64,000 nt of DNA from a bacterium (GTDB lineage Bacteria; Vulcanimicrobiota; Vulcanimicrobiia; Vulcanimicrobiales; Vulcanimicrobiaceae). Shown here in pieces: positions 25,093-34,720 of the stretch. A program made the position numbers and the translations under genes. Every line of letters begins with the position of its first letter. Positions within the stretch are counted from its first letter, which is position 1. The notes beneath the pieces are model-generated. The model saw only the letters and a list, made by a program, of their open reading frames with translations, was not told the DNA's origin and made no database searches. The stretch lies in the NCBI GenBank assembly GCA_021790935.1, contig JAJYFL010000001.1, positions 62,001 to 126,000 of the forward strand. The letters are read 5' to 3'.

Positions 25093-26355
25093 GTGCAATT
25101 CATCGACGACGCCACGATCTCGGTGGCCGCGGGCAGCGGCGGCGATGGCCTTGTCGCCTGGCGCCGTGAAAAGTACATCCCCAAGGGCGGCCCGGCCGGC
25201 GGCGACGGAGGCCACGGCGCTAGCGTCTACCTCGAAGCGACGAGGGAGCTCACCACGCTCGTCGAGTTTCGGTTCAAACGCAGTTTCGCGGCCGATTCCG
25301 GCAAACCGGGCGGCACCTCGAACAAATCCGGCAAGAGCGGCGAGGACCTCGTCATTCGCGTTCCGGCCGGAACGCTCGTCTACCGCACGATCGAAGGGCA
25401 GCCGGAAGCGTTTCTGGTCGATCTAAAGGCCGCCGGCGAACGCGTTCGGGCTGCTAAGGGCGGGCGCGGTGGACTCGGCAACCAGCACTTCGCCACCAGC
25501 ACGCGCCAAGCGCCGCACTTCGCCGAGAAGGGCGAACCCGGCGAGCGCTGCTCGCTCCGCCTGGAACTGCGGCTGCTGGCGGATTGCGGGATCGTCGGCC
25601 TACCGAACGCCGGTAAGTCGACGCTGCTCTCGGTCGTTTCGGCGGCGCGCCCGAAGATCGCGGACTACCCGTTCACCACGCTCGAACCGCAGCTCGGCGT
25701 CGTGCGCGTCTCCGAAGAAGAGTCCTTCGTGATGGTCGACCTGCCCGGTCTGATCGCGGGCGCGCACGAAGGCGCCGGCCTCGGCGAACTCTTCCTGCGC
25801 CACGTCGAGCGCACGCGCGTCCTCCTTCACTTGCTCGACGGCGCGAAATCGCTGCCGGAGATGCTGGACGACAAAGAGGTCATCGAACGGGAACTCGCCG
25901 CGTGGAACCCGCGGCTCGCCGACGAGCCGACGCTTCTGGTCGTGAGCAAACTCGATCTGCCCGACGCGCGCGAACGCCTGCGCGAGCTGCGCGAGCGTTT
26001 TCCGCAGGTTCTCGGCATCAGCGCGGCAACGGGTGAAGGCGTGCGCGAGCTGATCTACGCCGCGTGGCAGACGATTGCGGCGGCACCGCTCCCCGCGATC
26101 GCGCCACTCGAACCCGCGCACATCGTCCTTAAACCGAACGAAGCCTTCTTTATCCGCAAAGACGGGGATGCGTTCGTCATCTCCGGAGACCGCGTCGAAC
26201 GATTGGCCGCCATGACCGATTTTGAATCCGACGGCGGGCTGGCGCGCTTCGAACAGATTCTCGCAAAGATGGGTGTCGAGAAGAAGCTGCGCGAACTCGG
26301 CGCGGCAGAAGGCGACACCGTCCGCATCGCCGATATCGAATTTACCTACTCATGA
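25093..26355 (+). CDS. obgE: GTPase Obg
   Basis: Ribosome-associated GTPase needed for 50S maturation and stress response. The protein is 420 aa with three parts: the glycine-rich Obg fold (1-158, with GGPAGGDGGHG and AKGGRGGLGN), the G domain with P-loop GLPNAGKST (169-177), DLPGLIAGAHEGAGLG and the SKLD specificity motif, and a C-terminal OCT domain (about 340-420). The start is a GTG at 25093. It overlaps nadD by 4 bases. Confidence 0.96.
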   Translation: MQFIDDATISVAAGSGGDGLVAWRREKYIPKGGPAGGDGGHGASVYLEATRELTTLVEFRFKRSFAADSGKPGGTSNKSGKSGEDLVIRVPAGTLVYRTIEGQPEAFLVDLKAAGERVRAAKGGRGGLGNQHFATSTRQAPHFAEKGEPGERCSLRLELRLLADCGIVGLPNAGKSTLLSVVSAARPKIADYPFTTLEPQLGVVRVSEEESFVMVDLPGLIAGAHEGAGLGELFLRHVERTRVLLHLLDGAKSLPEMLDDKEVIERELAAWNPRLADEPTLLVVSKLDLPDARERLRELRERFPQVLGISAATGEGVRELIYAAWQTIAAAPLPAIAPLEPAHIVLKPNEAFFIRKDGDAFVISGDRVERLAAMTDFESDGGLARFEQILAKMGVEKKLRELGAAEGDTVRIADIEFTYS

Positions 26356-26966
26356 AGATCGGCATCTTCGGCGGAACGTTCGACCCGATCCATAACGCGC
26401 ATCTCTTCGTGGCCGAATCCGCGCGGCGGCTCGAAGGATTGGATCGCGTCCTCTTCGTGCCGACCAACACCGTGCACTATCGGTCGGCGCCCGAAGCCTC
26501 GGCTGCCGACCGCTGCGCGATGATCGCGCAGGCTATCGCGAGCAACGACGCCTTCGCTCTCGACGAGACGGACGTACGCGCCGGGGCGACCGGTTACACC
26601 GCCGATCTCCTGCCGAAGATCGCAGCCGCCTATCCCGGAGCGCGGCTGACCTTCATCACCGGAGCCGATTCGATTGCGAGCGGCGCGTGGAGCCGCTTCG
26701 ACGAGGTATTGGAGGCACTCGACGCGTTCGTCGTCGCGCCGCGCGCCGGCGTGAGCGCCGACGCCGTCGAGCGCGCCGCCGGCTCGGTTCCGAGCGCGTT
26801 GCGCGCGCGCGTGAGGATGCTCGACCTTCCGGACCTGCCCGAGAGCGCGACGCTCGTTCGGACGCTGCTCTCGCAACGCAAGAGCGTGCGGTATCTGGTG
26901 CCGGAACCCACCTGGCGCTACATCGTTGCCCGCGATCTCTACGGCCTGCGGCACGGCGATGCGTAA
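26352..26966 (+). CDS. nadD: Nicotinate-nucleotide adenylyltransferase
   Basis: Makes deamido-NAD from nicotinate mononucleotide and ATP. The protein is 204 aa. MKIGIFGGTFDPIHNAHLFV contains the GGTFDPxHxxH nucleotidyltransferase motif. FITGADSIASGAW and the late segment SATLVRTLLSQRKSVRYLVP match the ISSTxIR-type region, here with TLVRTLL. The 4-base overlap with obgE and the obg-nadD order are common. rsfS, which often follows, is absent. Confidence 0.93.
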   Translation: MKIGIFGGTFDPIHNAHLFVAESARRLEGLDRVLFVPTNTVHYRSAPEASAADRCAMIAQAIASNDAFALDETDVRAGATGYTADLLPKIAAAYPGARLTFITGADSIASGAWSRFDEVLEALDAFVVAPRAGVSADAVERAAGSVPSALRARVRMLDLPDLPESATLVRTLLSQRKSVRYLVPEPTWRYIVARDLYGLRHGDA

Positions 26967-27348
26967 AGCCGCGCTCGCGCTCGCCTTGCTGACTGGATGC
27001 ACGTTCGATAACGGCGCCGCAATGAATATCGCAGGCGCGAAAGCGATCTGCGCGCGCGGCGGCTCGCACGCGGAGGTCCGCGGCTCCGGCGTCGTAGTAC
27101 GCTATCTCGGGATGCGCCGCACCTACTACGGGCTGCACGAAGGGTTCGTCGTGCGCATCGACGGCAGCACGTATCGGGTGGAGGACAACGCCGGCATCAC
27201 CGGTCCGATTCCGCTGCACGCCGGAGAGCGCATCGCCTTGCAAGGGCAGTACGAGTGCGACGACGGCGTGATCCACTGGACCCACCACGACCCGCGTTTA
27301 CGCCATCCACCCGGTTACGTGAAAGTCGGCGGGACGAGCTACGAATAG
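26959..27348 (+). CDS. DUF3465-like lipoprotein
   Basis: A 129 aa protein of unknown function. The N-terminus MRKAALALALLTGC is a lipoprotein signal with Cys14 as the acylated residue. The C-terminal half carries GQYECDDGVIHWTHHDP followed by RLRHPPGYVKVGG, the conserved end of the DUF3465 family (HWTHHDP...H..G). An OB-like beta fold is plausible. ATG 26959 overlaps the nadD end by 8 bases. The protein is probably anchored in the periplasm or outer membrane; its placement between nadD and maf gives no clear functional clue. Confidence 0.75.
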   Translation: MRKAALALALLTGCTFDNGAAMNIAGAKAICARGGSHAEVRGSGVVVRYLGMRRTYYGLHEGFVVRIDGSTYRVEDNAGITGPIPLHAGERIALQGQYECDDGVIHWTHHDPRLRHPPGYVKVGGTSYE

Positions 27349-27355
27349 GCGACCG

Positions 27356-27973
27356 TTGCTCCGTACCATCGTCCTGGCCAGCGCGTCGCCGCGCCGCCTG
27401 GAACTTTTGCGGTCCCTCCACCTCGACGTGCGGACCGTCCCCAGCGGCTACGCCGAGCCCGACGATGCAAGCAAGACGCCGCGGGATCTGAGCCGAATGC
27501 ACGCGCGGCAGAAGTGCCTCGCGGTACGGCGGCGCTTCCCGAGCGACATCGTGGTCGGCGCCGATACCTCCGTCGACCTCGACGGGAGGGCCTTTGGCAA
27601 ACCGGCCGACCGCGCCGACGCGGCGCGAATGCTTCGCGCCCTTTCCGGACGGAGCCATCTCGTACATACCGCTTTCGCGCTCGCCGTGCCGGGACGCCCG
27701 ACACCGGTCCAAGCTTGCGAGAGCACGCTGGTTACCTTCTTCGCCTTGACCGCCTCGGAGATCGCAGCCTACGTCGATAGCGGGGAACCGCACGATAAAG
27801 CGGGCGCCTACGGCATCCAAGGCTACGGGGCCACCCTCGTCAGGCGGGTCGAAGGCGACTTCTTTACCGTCATGGGATTCCCGCTGGCGCGCTTCGTGCG
27901 AGCGCTGCGCCGCCTGGGTTTCGCACTTCCCGTAGCGAACGACGACGCCTATCGTACCGCGTGGCCGGAGTGA
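27356..27973 (+). CDS. maf: Maf-family nucleoside triphosphate pyrophosphatase
   Basis: House-cleaning pyrophosphatase hydrolysing dTTP, UTP or modified nucleotides. The protein is 205 aa, starting with a TTG at 27356. Family motifs are LASASPRRLELLRSLHL (phosphate-binding), VVGADTSVDLDGRAFGKP with the catalytic Asp, and DKAGAYGIQGYGATLVRRVE with the KAGAYGIQG signature. The maf-mreC-mreD order is common in bacteria. It ends about 50 bases before the annotated mreC start. Confidence 0.94.
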   Translation: MLRTIVLASASPRRLELLRSLHLDVRTVPSGYAEPDDASKTPRDLSRMHARQKCLAVRRRFPSDIVVGADTSVDLDGRAFGKPADRADAARMLRALSGRSHLVHTAFALAVPGRPTPVQACESTLVTFFALTASEIAAYVDSGEPHDKAGAYGIQGYGATLVRRVEGDFFTVMGFPLARFVRALRRLGFALPVANDDAYRTAWPE

Positions 27974-28022
27974 GGAGATCTTTACGTACCGTGACGAGCG
28001 CCGCCTATTTGCGGTAATCACC

Positions 28023-28784
28023 GTGATTATCGTAACGGCATTGATCGCGCTCGTGCAGATCGACGCGTTGCGTAGTGGTTCGCCGAGCCCCCTCACCGTT
28101 GCCGGAACGACCGCCGCCGCCCTGGTCGAGAATCCCGCGAGCGCCATCGTCAACGCGATCCGCGGCAGCCTGACGACGCTGCGCGATCTCCCGCACCTTC
28201 AGCGTGAGAACTGGGATTTGGCCGCCCGCAACGCCGTGCTCGCACGACGCAACGCTCGCCTGGAAGAACTCGCGAACGCCTACGCACAGCAGGTGGTTCT
28301 GGCGCCACAGATACGGCAGTACGCGCACGCCGTCGAGGCACGCGTCATCGGCTACCCCCCCGAGAACGCGATCCTGGCCGTCACGATCGACCGCGGCACC
28401 AAAGCGGGCATTCGCCGCCACGACGGCGTGCTGGCGGCGGGCGGCGTAGTCGGGCGCATCTCGCAAGCGGGCCCCTACACGAGCACCGTTAGGCTCATCA
28501 CGGACTACACCAGCCGGATTCCGGCGGTCGTGCGGCGCGGGCGATGGTGGGGGATCGCGCGCGGCAACCTCACCAGCGTTCGCCTGCAGTACGTCTCTCA
28601 AGACGCGCCTTTGCGCGTCGGCGATCTCGTCGTCACCGGCGACGCGCGTTCGTTCAACTCCGGCGAACCGATCGGGAAAATCGTGGCCGTCGAGCGCAGC
28701 GACGCCGGTCTTTACCAAACGGCCGTCCTCAAGCCCGCCGTCCGTCTCGGCGCACTCGATCGCGTTGTCGTCGTTTCGAAGTAG
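28023..28784 (+). CDS. mreC: Rod shape-determining protein MreC
   Basis: Periplasmic scaffold of the elongasome, anchored by one N-terminal helix. The annotated 253 aa begin at GTG 28023 inside the membrane segment. A coiled coil (about 55-90) is followed by the beta-rich domain with VEARVIGYPPENAILAVTID and GVVGRISQAGPYTSTVRLI. No ribosome site precedes the GTG, and the frame remains open upstream, reading YRDERRLFAVITV, which looks like a genuine cytoplasmic N-terminus. AGGAG at 27973-27977 sits 6 bases before an ACG at 27984, so the real start may be a non-canonical codon there. It overlaps mreD by 20 bases. Confidence 0.88.
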   Translation: MIIVTALIALVQIDALRSGSPSPLTVAGTTAAALVENPASAIVNAIRGSLTTLRDLPHLQRENWDLAARNAVLARRNARLEELANAYAQQVVLAPQIRQYAHAVEARVIGYPPENAILAVTIDRGTKAGIRRHDGVLAAGGVVGRISQAGPYTSTVRLITDYTSRIPAVVRRGRWWGIARGNLTSVRLQYVSQDAPLRVGDLVVTGDARSFNSGEPIGKIVAVERSDAGLYQTAVLKPAVRLGALDRVVVVSK

Positions 28785-29295
28785 GCCCCAGGCCGCGCCG
28801 TTCGCCGGACCACCGTGGTGGGTCGCCGGTCTCTATTTGGCCGCCGCCTTGCTCGCACAGATCGAGATCGCACCGCTCTTCCGATTCCGTCACGCGGAAG
28901 TCAGCGTCGTGCTGGTGACCGTCGTTTGGTACGCGATGCGCGTCGACACACGGCGCGCCCTCCTCTATGGGCTGATCGCCGGGCTGTGCGAAGACCTGCT
29001 GGCCACCGGCACGGGAGCCGCGTGGACGATCGCGACGAGCGTCACCGCGATTCTCGCCGGAGCCGTCTCGCGCGGGTTTTTCGCCGATTCGATCGCGATC
29101 GTAGCCGGCCTCGTTGCGCTTGCAACGCTGGTTCGCGATCTCGTCTTCTGGATCGTAATGGCGCTGCAAGGGTATCCACCGGGGCTGGCCGGCACGCATT
29201 TTCACCAGTCCGTTTGGCAGGCGATCCTCGACGCGCTCTTCGTCACCGTCGTCATGCTTCTGCTGCGTTACCGGGAACGCGCCACGACGCGATGA
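28765..29295 (+). CDS. mreD: Rod shape-determining membrane protein MreD
   Basis: A 176 aa integral membrane protein of the elongasome. About five hydrophobic helices are visible, including WVAGLYLAAALLAQIEIAPL and ALLYGLIAGLCEDLLATG, the latter matching the MreD GlxxDllxg motif. It follows mreC directly and overlaps the penicillin-binding protein gene by 4 bases, the usual mreC-mreD-mrdA order. The start is a TTG at 28765 inside mreC; a later start nearer the first helix cannot be excluded. Confidence 0.85.
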   Translation: MSSFRSRPQAAPFAGPPWWVAGLYLAAALLAQIEIAPLFRFRHAEVSVVLVTVVWYAMRVDTRRALLYGLIAGLCEDLLATGTGAAWTIATSVTAILAGAVSRGFFADSIAIVAGLVALATLVRDLVFWIVMALQGYPPGLAGTHFHQSVWQAILDALFVTVVMLLLRYRERATTR

Positions 29296-31145
29296 ACGTC
29301 TACAGGCGCAAGAAGACGCCCTGGGAGCGGTCGCCGTGGCGCATCGCCGCCTTCGCCGCCGTCATCTGCGTGGCGTTGCTCGCGCTGGTCGCCCGCCTCG
29401 CGCAGGTCCAAATCGCGCATGGCGCAGAATACCGCGCCGCCGCGAAGGCCAATCAGGTCCGCCTGATTCCGGTGGCGGCGCCGCGCGGAATCATCTACGA
29501 CCGCACGGGCAAAGTGCTGGTGCGCAACCGCCCATCGTTCGTCGTCGCGCTCGTTCCTTCGGAAGTCACGCACGTACACAAAGAACTCGCCACGCTCGCG
29601 CGCACGATCGGCGTTCCGCAGAGCAAACTCTGGTACCGCCTGCTTCATCATCGCGGTATCGATTACAAGAAGTTCTCCAGCGTTGCGACCTACGAGCCCT
29701 ACGGCCCGGTCGTTCTGGCAACCGAACTCTCCGTCTCGCACGTCGCACGCCTCTCCGAACTGCTCAACGACTTACCGGGCGTGGATCTCGAGGTGCAGCC
29801 GATTCGCGATTATCCATATCACAAATTTGGTTCGCACATCTTCGGTTACGTCGGCCTGATTACCGCCGGCGAATATCGGCGGCTAAAAAAGTACGGGTAT
29901 GGACCTAACGACATCGTCGGGAAAGACGGGCTCGAATACGAGTACGACCGGTATCTGCGCGGAACGCCGGGCGGGCAGCGCATCGTCGTGGACGCGCAGG
30001 GCCAGGTCGTTCCCCGCATTAAATTGCCGGCCAAGCCGCCGATACCCGGAGACAGCCTCGTCACGAGCATAGACTGGCGTCTTCAGGAGATCGTCGAGCG
30101 CGCGCTGGCCTCCGGCATCAAGAGCGTCGAGGGCAGCGGTCATTTCGACGGTGCCGTCACCGTCGAAGATCCGTATACCGGTGCGATTCTCGCGCTCGCG
30201 AGCTACCCGAATTTCGACCCCAACGCCTTCGCCGACGACGACAACGCGCTGATCTCGAAGTACCTTACCGATCCGATGCGACCGCTCTTCGACGATGCGA
30301 TCGCCGCGGCTACGGCAACCGGCTCGACGTTCAAGATGGTCACCGGATCGGCCGCGATCACCGAGGGCGTCGTGCGGCCGAATCAAATCATCTACGACCC
30401 CGGTTATTGGAACTGCGGCGGCTACGTGGCGCGCGACATCGTCTCGGGCGGCTTGGGCGACACAACCTTCGTGCCGGCGCTGGCTGCATCGTCGGATGGC
30501 TATTTCTATCAGCTCTCGTGGGGTTTGGGAAACAAACGCTTGCGGAAGTGGGCATTGCTCTTCGGCATCGGCAAGAAATCCGGCATCGATCTCCCCGGTG
30601 AAATATCGGGGAATTGGCCGACCAATGCGTGGATGATGAAGGTGTACGGCGTGCCGCTGGAACCGAGCGACGTCTGCAGCCTCGGTATCGGCCAGGGAGC
30701 GATGCAAGCGACGCCCGTCCAGATGGCCAACATCGCATCGGCGGTCGTCAACGGCGGCACGCTCTATCATCCACGCATCGTTTGGCAGATTCGCGCACCC
30801 GACGGCCACATCGTCAAAACGTTCCACACATCGATCATTCGCCACGTTCCGGCATCGCCGGCGGCGTTAAAGGCGGTACGCGACGGAATGGCCGCGGTCA
30901 CCGGTCAGGTTGGGACGGCGTACGGCCTGGCCATCAACGGATTGCCCTTCGCCGGTAAGACGGGGACGGTCGAGACCGGCGGCGGAAACGGTCCGAACAC
31001 GACTTGGTTCGTCTGCTGGGCGCCGATCCACCACCCGAAGCTCGTGATCGCGGTCTTCGTCGACCGCAGCGGCGGCTACGGTGCGACCGTTGCCGCGCCG
31101 ATCGCGCGCAAGATCATGATGCAGTACTTCCGCATAAAGAGCTGA
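29292..31145 (+). CDS. mrdA: Class B penicillin-binding protein 2 (elongasome transpeptidase)
   Basis: Peptidoglycan transpeptidase of the Rod complex. The protein is 617 aa with one N-terminal membrane helix (about 18-38), a dimerisation region beginning VAAPRGIIYDRTGKVLVRN, and the transpeptidase domain. The active-site motifs are Ser345 in TGSTFK, SSD at 400-402 in the SxN position, and FAGKTGTVE near residue 555. SxN as SSD occurs in PBP2 relatives. ATG 29292 overlaps the mreD stop by 4 bases; the frame upstream of it is a reading of mreD. No rodA lies in this window. Its stop abuts the convergent stop at 31146. Confidence 0.95.
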   Translation: MNVYRRKKTPWERSPWRIAAFAAVICVALLALVARLAQVQIAHGAEYRAAAKANQVRLIPVAAPRGIIYDRTGKVLVRNRPSFVVALVPSEVTHVHKELATLARTIGVPQSKLWYRLLHHRGIDYKKFSSVATYEPYGPVVLATELSVSHVARLSELLNDLPGVDLEVQPIRDYPYHKFGSHIFGYVGLITAGEYRRLKKYGYGPNDIVGKDGLEYEYDRYLRGTPGGQRIVVDAQGQVVPRIKLPAKPPIPGDSLVTSIDWRLQEIVERALASGIKSVEGSGHFDGAVTVEDPYTGAILALASYPNFDPNAFADDDNALISKYLTDPMRPLFDDAIAAATATGSTFKMVTGSAAITEGVVRPNQIIYDPGYWNCGGYVARDIVSGGLGDTTFVPALAASSDGYFYQLSWGLGNKRLRKWALLFGIGKKSGIDLPGEISGNWPTNAWMMKVYGVPLEPSDVCSLGIGQGAMQATPVQMANIASAVVNGGTLYHPRIVWQIRAPDGHIVKTFHTSIIRHVPASPAALKAVRDGMAAVTGQVGTAYGLAINGLPFAGKTGTVETGGGNGPNTTWFVCWAPIHHPKLVIAVFVDRSGGYGATVAAPIARKIMMQYFRIKS

Positions 31146-31448
31146 TTACGCGTCCGGATGCTGCGCCAGCGCACCGTCGATCGCGGCGCGAACGACCGGA
31201 TCGGACTCTTCGCGAACGGCTTCGCGCAGCACGCGCGCACTCCACGGCGTCGCGATCGTGCCCAAGCGGTCGACCAAAGCCAAGCGCAACGATGCGTCGC
31301 AGTCTCTAAGGGCGGCGTCGATCTCGAGAGGCCAGCGTACGGTGCGGCGCCGCCACGCAACGCGCACCAGCAGCGTTCCGGCAGCGAACGATGCCAGCCC
31401 GAACGCGAAGACGGCGCCCAGCGCTCGTGCGAGGCTATTCGACGGCAA
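31146..31448 (-). CDS. Small membrane-anchored helical-repeat protein (module copy 1)
   Basis: A 100 aa protein of unknown function. A single membrane helix (ALGAVFAFGLASFAAGTLLV, about 8-28) is followed by a basic stop-transfer stretch and two helix pairs of HEAT type (LRDCDASLRLALVDRLGTI, then REAVREESDPVVRAAIDGAL). The most likely start is TTG 31448, which overlaps the end of the large repeat protein by 14 bases; no ATG or GTG fits. It parallels the gene at 34721-35119 in size, helix plus repeats, and position after a giant repeat protein. Confidence 0.55.
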   Translation of the reverse strand: MPSNSLARALGAVFAFGLASFAAGTLLVRVAWRRRTVRWPLEIDAALRDCDASLRLALVDRLGTIATPWSARVLREAVREESDPVVRAAIDGALAQHPDA

Positions 31449-34400
31449 CGCGAGCGGCGGCGCGCAGCTGCTCCAGCACCGCGGCCAGCGCCTCGTCCAG
31501 CGCGTGATTGGCGCTCGTCGCCAAGATGCGATGAAACTCCGGCATCGGCAACGCTTCGAGCAGCGAGAGCACGCGCAGCAACTCCGCGCGATAGGCGCCG
31601 AGCGCTCCACTGCGCGATCCGTTGAAGGCGATCTCCGTGCCCAGGAGATGCGCGGCGACGATCCATGGTACGACCGAACCAAGGGGGGCCGTCTCGAGTT
31701 CGGGGGCTAGTGCTATCAGCGATTGCACGTCTATGGGGCCGCTCAAGCGCACGGTCTCGGGCTCCCGCGCGACGCGCGTGCTCGGCGGCGCGGCGAGCAG
31801 ACCGGCGACCAGCCCGCGCAGCGCCAAGCGGCTCTCGCGGTCCTCCAAGTCGCTTCCGGTAACCGTCAGGCGGGGAATGCCCAAGCGCACGAAAAGGCGA
31901 TCGAGCGGAAGACGGACCGCAAGGCTCGCTTCGGCCATGCTGCGTTCGAGCGGTTCGGGTGCGGCCATCAGGTGTTCGGGGAAGAGCATTCGTATCGCGA
32001 ATACGTGCGGAATCAATCCGCCGCCGCCGCTCTTCTCCAGCGTGTGTACGGCCTGCGCCAGCCGCTCGAGCGTGAAATCGACGTACCCCACCGGCGACGT
32101 CAGCGGTGTCTCGTCGACCGGCCGTGCCGGTTCCGCCGCGAGCGCGACCGGCTCCGGCTCGACCGCAGCGGGCGGCGGTACCGGTAGATCTTCGATCGTG
32201 TCGGCGATGCGCTCGGGCCGTTCGAGAGCCGGAAACGCGCGAGCGACCGAGATCGGCGTGCCGGCTGCGGAAGCTTCGAGCGAGGGCGACGAGACTACGC
32301 GTAGCGTCGGTGCCGCAAGCGCCAGCGACTTACCGCCGTCCCACTCGAGTACGACGCGCGTGTCGATCGCGGTCCCCGCCTCTAGCGGCGCTACGACCAT
32401 CATATCCCAGCGCACGCGCACGTCGGTACCGGGGTTGATATCGCTTAGCGCGAGTCCGCGCTGCGACCACAGGGGCGAGACGCCAAGATCGTCGGGTACG
32501 CAAACGCCGTTGAGCGCGGTGCTCGAAGGCACGTAGACCGCGAGGTTGGTCGGCACGGCACGAAGCGTGAGCCGTTGCGCGGGTCCGTCACCGGTGTTGC
32601 GTATCCGCAACTCGTAGGCAACGCGTTCGCCCGCATTCACCTGATCGGCCGGCATCGCGCCGAGCTCCGCGCCCTGCTCGAACTCGGGCTCCGCGTACGT
32701 CGCGATTTCGAGCGGCGCGAAGTGGATTGGGCTGATACCGCGACCGTGCAGCGATCCTTCGACGGCCAGCGTGCGTTCGCGCTTCGGAGGGCGGATCAAT
32801 CGTAACGTTAGGCGCGCTTCGTGCGTCGTCTCCGCCGCCACGTCGCCGAAGAGCAGCGCGGCCCCGTCGCGGCGCGCGTTCTGGGCACGCTCCAGCGCGA
32901 GTTCCGGCGGTAGTTCCAACTCCATTCGGGCATCGCGCAGAACGTCGGAGCCGTCGTTCGAGAAGCGAATCACGACGTCGGCAGTGTGGTTGGGGCGCAA
33001 GAGGTCGCTCGACTGCAGCTCCCACGCGCAGCGCTCGGCGGAGAGCCGCGGGCGCGAGCGCACGACGACCGTTCCCGCGCCGAGATCGAACGAGCCCGCG
33101 TCGAACTCGAGGACGGCGCCGAGCGTGACGTGCGTGCGATCGGGAACGGGCGACGCAACGCGCGCGCGTATCGAAAACGTCCGTTCGACGTGCGGCTGCA
33201 CGAGGCCCAGGTCGAGCGGGGCTTCGTACGGCAGCGGCTCTTCCGGCGATTCCGCGACGCGCACGTTCTCAAGGAAGGCGCCCGGAATCACTCGCAATCC
33301 GACGCTGCGCTCGGCCGACGTTCCATCATTGAAAGCGTGAGCCGTGAAGAGCAGGTCCTCGCGCGCGTTGACCACCGCGCGATCGACTTCGATATAGTTG
33401 CGCGCGCGCGTGAAGCGTGGAGCGACCCGTACCGCCAGCCGCCGCGCGAAGCGCCGTTCGGAGAGCCGCCCTATAGAGGGCGACGCGCCTTTCCAGTGCA
33501 GCGTCGCCGCTATCGGCAAAGCGTACTCTTCCCCCGCGGGCACGGCAACGATCGCGCTAAAGCCTACTTCGACGACGTGGCCGGCCGCGATCGAGCCGAG
33601 CGAGAACGTCGACCCGGGAAAACTGTCGTCGCCGACGGGTTGACCGTCGAGATGCGCCGAGCCCGGTGCGTAGGCCAGGCCCGCCGGAAGTTCGAACGCG
33701 ATCGAAACGTTCTGCGCGGCTCCGGTTCCCGAATTGACGGCGCGCAGCACGATCGGCACGCTCGTTCCCGGCGTTACCAAATCGTCGCAGTGTACGACGA
33801 GCGCCGTCTCCTCGTTCTCGAAATCGACCGGGGAACTAACCGTAATCTCCGGCGACCGTAAAGCGAACTCGACGCATTCGTTCGCGGAGACCGCTCCCTC
33901 GACGCCGATTCGCGTCCCGTCGGCCAGCGGCGTCTCGATCGCAGCCTGGTATTCGACGACGACTGACTGCCCGGGGAACAAGACCGGCGCCACGATCGTC
34001 TCGCTGCCGTAGTCGAACGGCTCGCCGTGGACGTCGAGCAAGACGCGGCCGCCGACGCGAGCGCTCCTCGCAACGTAGCGCGTGTGTTCGGGAACCGGCA
34101 GGATCGCGAGCAGATCGTGCGCGCTCGACTGCCCGCGGTTCGCGATCGTCGCGCGAATCGTTATGGTATCGCCCGGCCTCGGTGTATCGGGCGCGGCGAT
34201 CGTTACCTGCGTCTCGGCGTTTTGCAGCATCGGCCGGCTGCGCACGATCAGGTGCTCGACGTTCGAGGCCACCGGTGCAGTCTGATCGCTCGCGAGCGCA
34301 GCGGCAAACTCCAAGCTCGTTCCATCTTCGATCGTATCGTTGACGCGGAAACTGCACGCTACGTGGCGCAGCCCGTTCGGCGGAAGATCTGCGAGCGCGG

Positions 34401-34671
34401 CGCCTTGCGCGGCGGTGAAGTCTTCTCCCTGCGGCAACGGCGCGTCGTCGACGGCGTCGGTGCCGGAGACGTGCGTGACGCCGGAAGGAAGCGCGAAGCG
34501 AACGCGTACGCCCGTCGCCGGCGCGCCCCCGAGATTCGAGAAGCTAAACTCCGCACGAATCGTCTCGCCGGGCGTCACCATACGCTTGGGCGTTACGACG
34601 AGCGTCCGCAGAGTCTCCGTAAGCGCCGGCGAACCCGGCGCGAAGATTCCGGTCAACGTGCTTGCAGCCAC
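31435..34671 (-). CDS. Giant DUF11-type repeat protein (module copy 1)
   Basis: A 1078 aa protein of unknown function. From about residue 15 it is a row of some six to eight beta-sandwich repeats of DUF11/COG1361 type, each with a line such as RPGDTITIRATIANRGQSSA or TPGTSVPIVLRAVNSGTGAA followed by LPAGLAYAPGSA. From about residue 820 a Pro/Glu linker leads to a helical C-terminal domain (about 865-1078). There is no signal peptide and no obvious membrane segment. GTG 34671 has AAAGGGAG just upstream and aligns with the start of the paralogue at 38229 (both V-A-A-S/N). It is followed by a small membrane-anchored protein gene. Confidence 0.8.
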   Translation of the reverse strand: MAASTLTGIFAPGSPALTETLRTLVVTPKRMVTPGETIRAEFSFSNLGGAPATGVRVRFALPSGVTHVSGTDAVDDAPLPQGEDFTAAQGAALADLPPNGLRHVACSFRVNDTIEDGTSLEFAAALASDQTAPVASNVEHLIVRSRPMLQNAETQVTIAAPDTPRPGDTITIRATIANRGQSSAHDLLAILPVPEHTRYVARSARVGGRVLLDVHGEPFDYGSETIVAPVLFPGQSVVVEYQAAIETPLADGTRIGVEGAVSANECVEFALRSPEITVSSPVDFENEETALVVHCDDLVTPGTSVPIVLRAVNSGTGAAQNVSIAFELPAGLAYAPGSAHLDGQPVGDDSFPGSTFSLGSIAAGHVVEVGFSAIVAVPAGEEYALPIAATLHWKGASPSIGRLSERRFARRLAVRVAPRFTRARNYIEVDRAVVNAREDLLFTAHAFNDGTSAERSVGLRVIPGAFLENVRVAESPEEPLPYEAPLDLGLVQPHVERTFSIRARVASPVPDRTHVTLGAVLEFDAGSFDLGAGTVVVRSRPRLSAERCAWELQSSDLLRPNHTADVVIRFSNDGSDVLRDARMELELPPELALERAQNARRDGAALLFGDVAAETTHEARLTLRLIRPPKRERTLAVEGSLHGRGISPIHFAPLEIATYAEPEFEQGAELGAMPADQVNAGERVAYELRIRNTGDGPAQRLTLRAVPTNLAVYVPSSTALNGVCVPDDLGVSPLWSQRGLALSDINPGTDVRVRWDMMVVAPLEAGTAIDTRVVLEWDGGKSLALAAPTLRVVSSPSLEASAAGTPISVARAFPALERPERIADTIEDLPVPPPAAVEPEPVALAAEPARPVDETPLTSPVGYVDFTLERLAQAVHTLEKSGGGGLIPHVFAIRMLFPEHLMAAPEPLERSMAEASLAVRLPLDRLFVRLGIPRLTVTGSDLEDRESRLALRGLVAGLLAAPPSTRVAREPETVRLSGPIDVQSLIALAPELETAPLGSVVPWIVAAHLLGTEIAFNGSRSGALGAYRAELLRVLSLLEALPMPEFHRILATSANHALDEALAAVLEQLRAAARVAVE

Positions 34672-34720
34672 GCGCTCCCTTTCCCTATCGTCCGCAACGC
34701 GCCCTATTGGTCGGCGCGCG

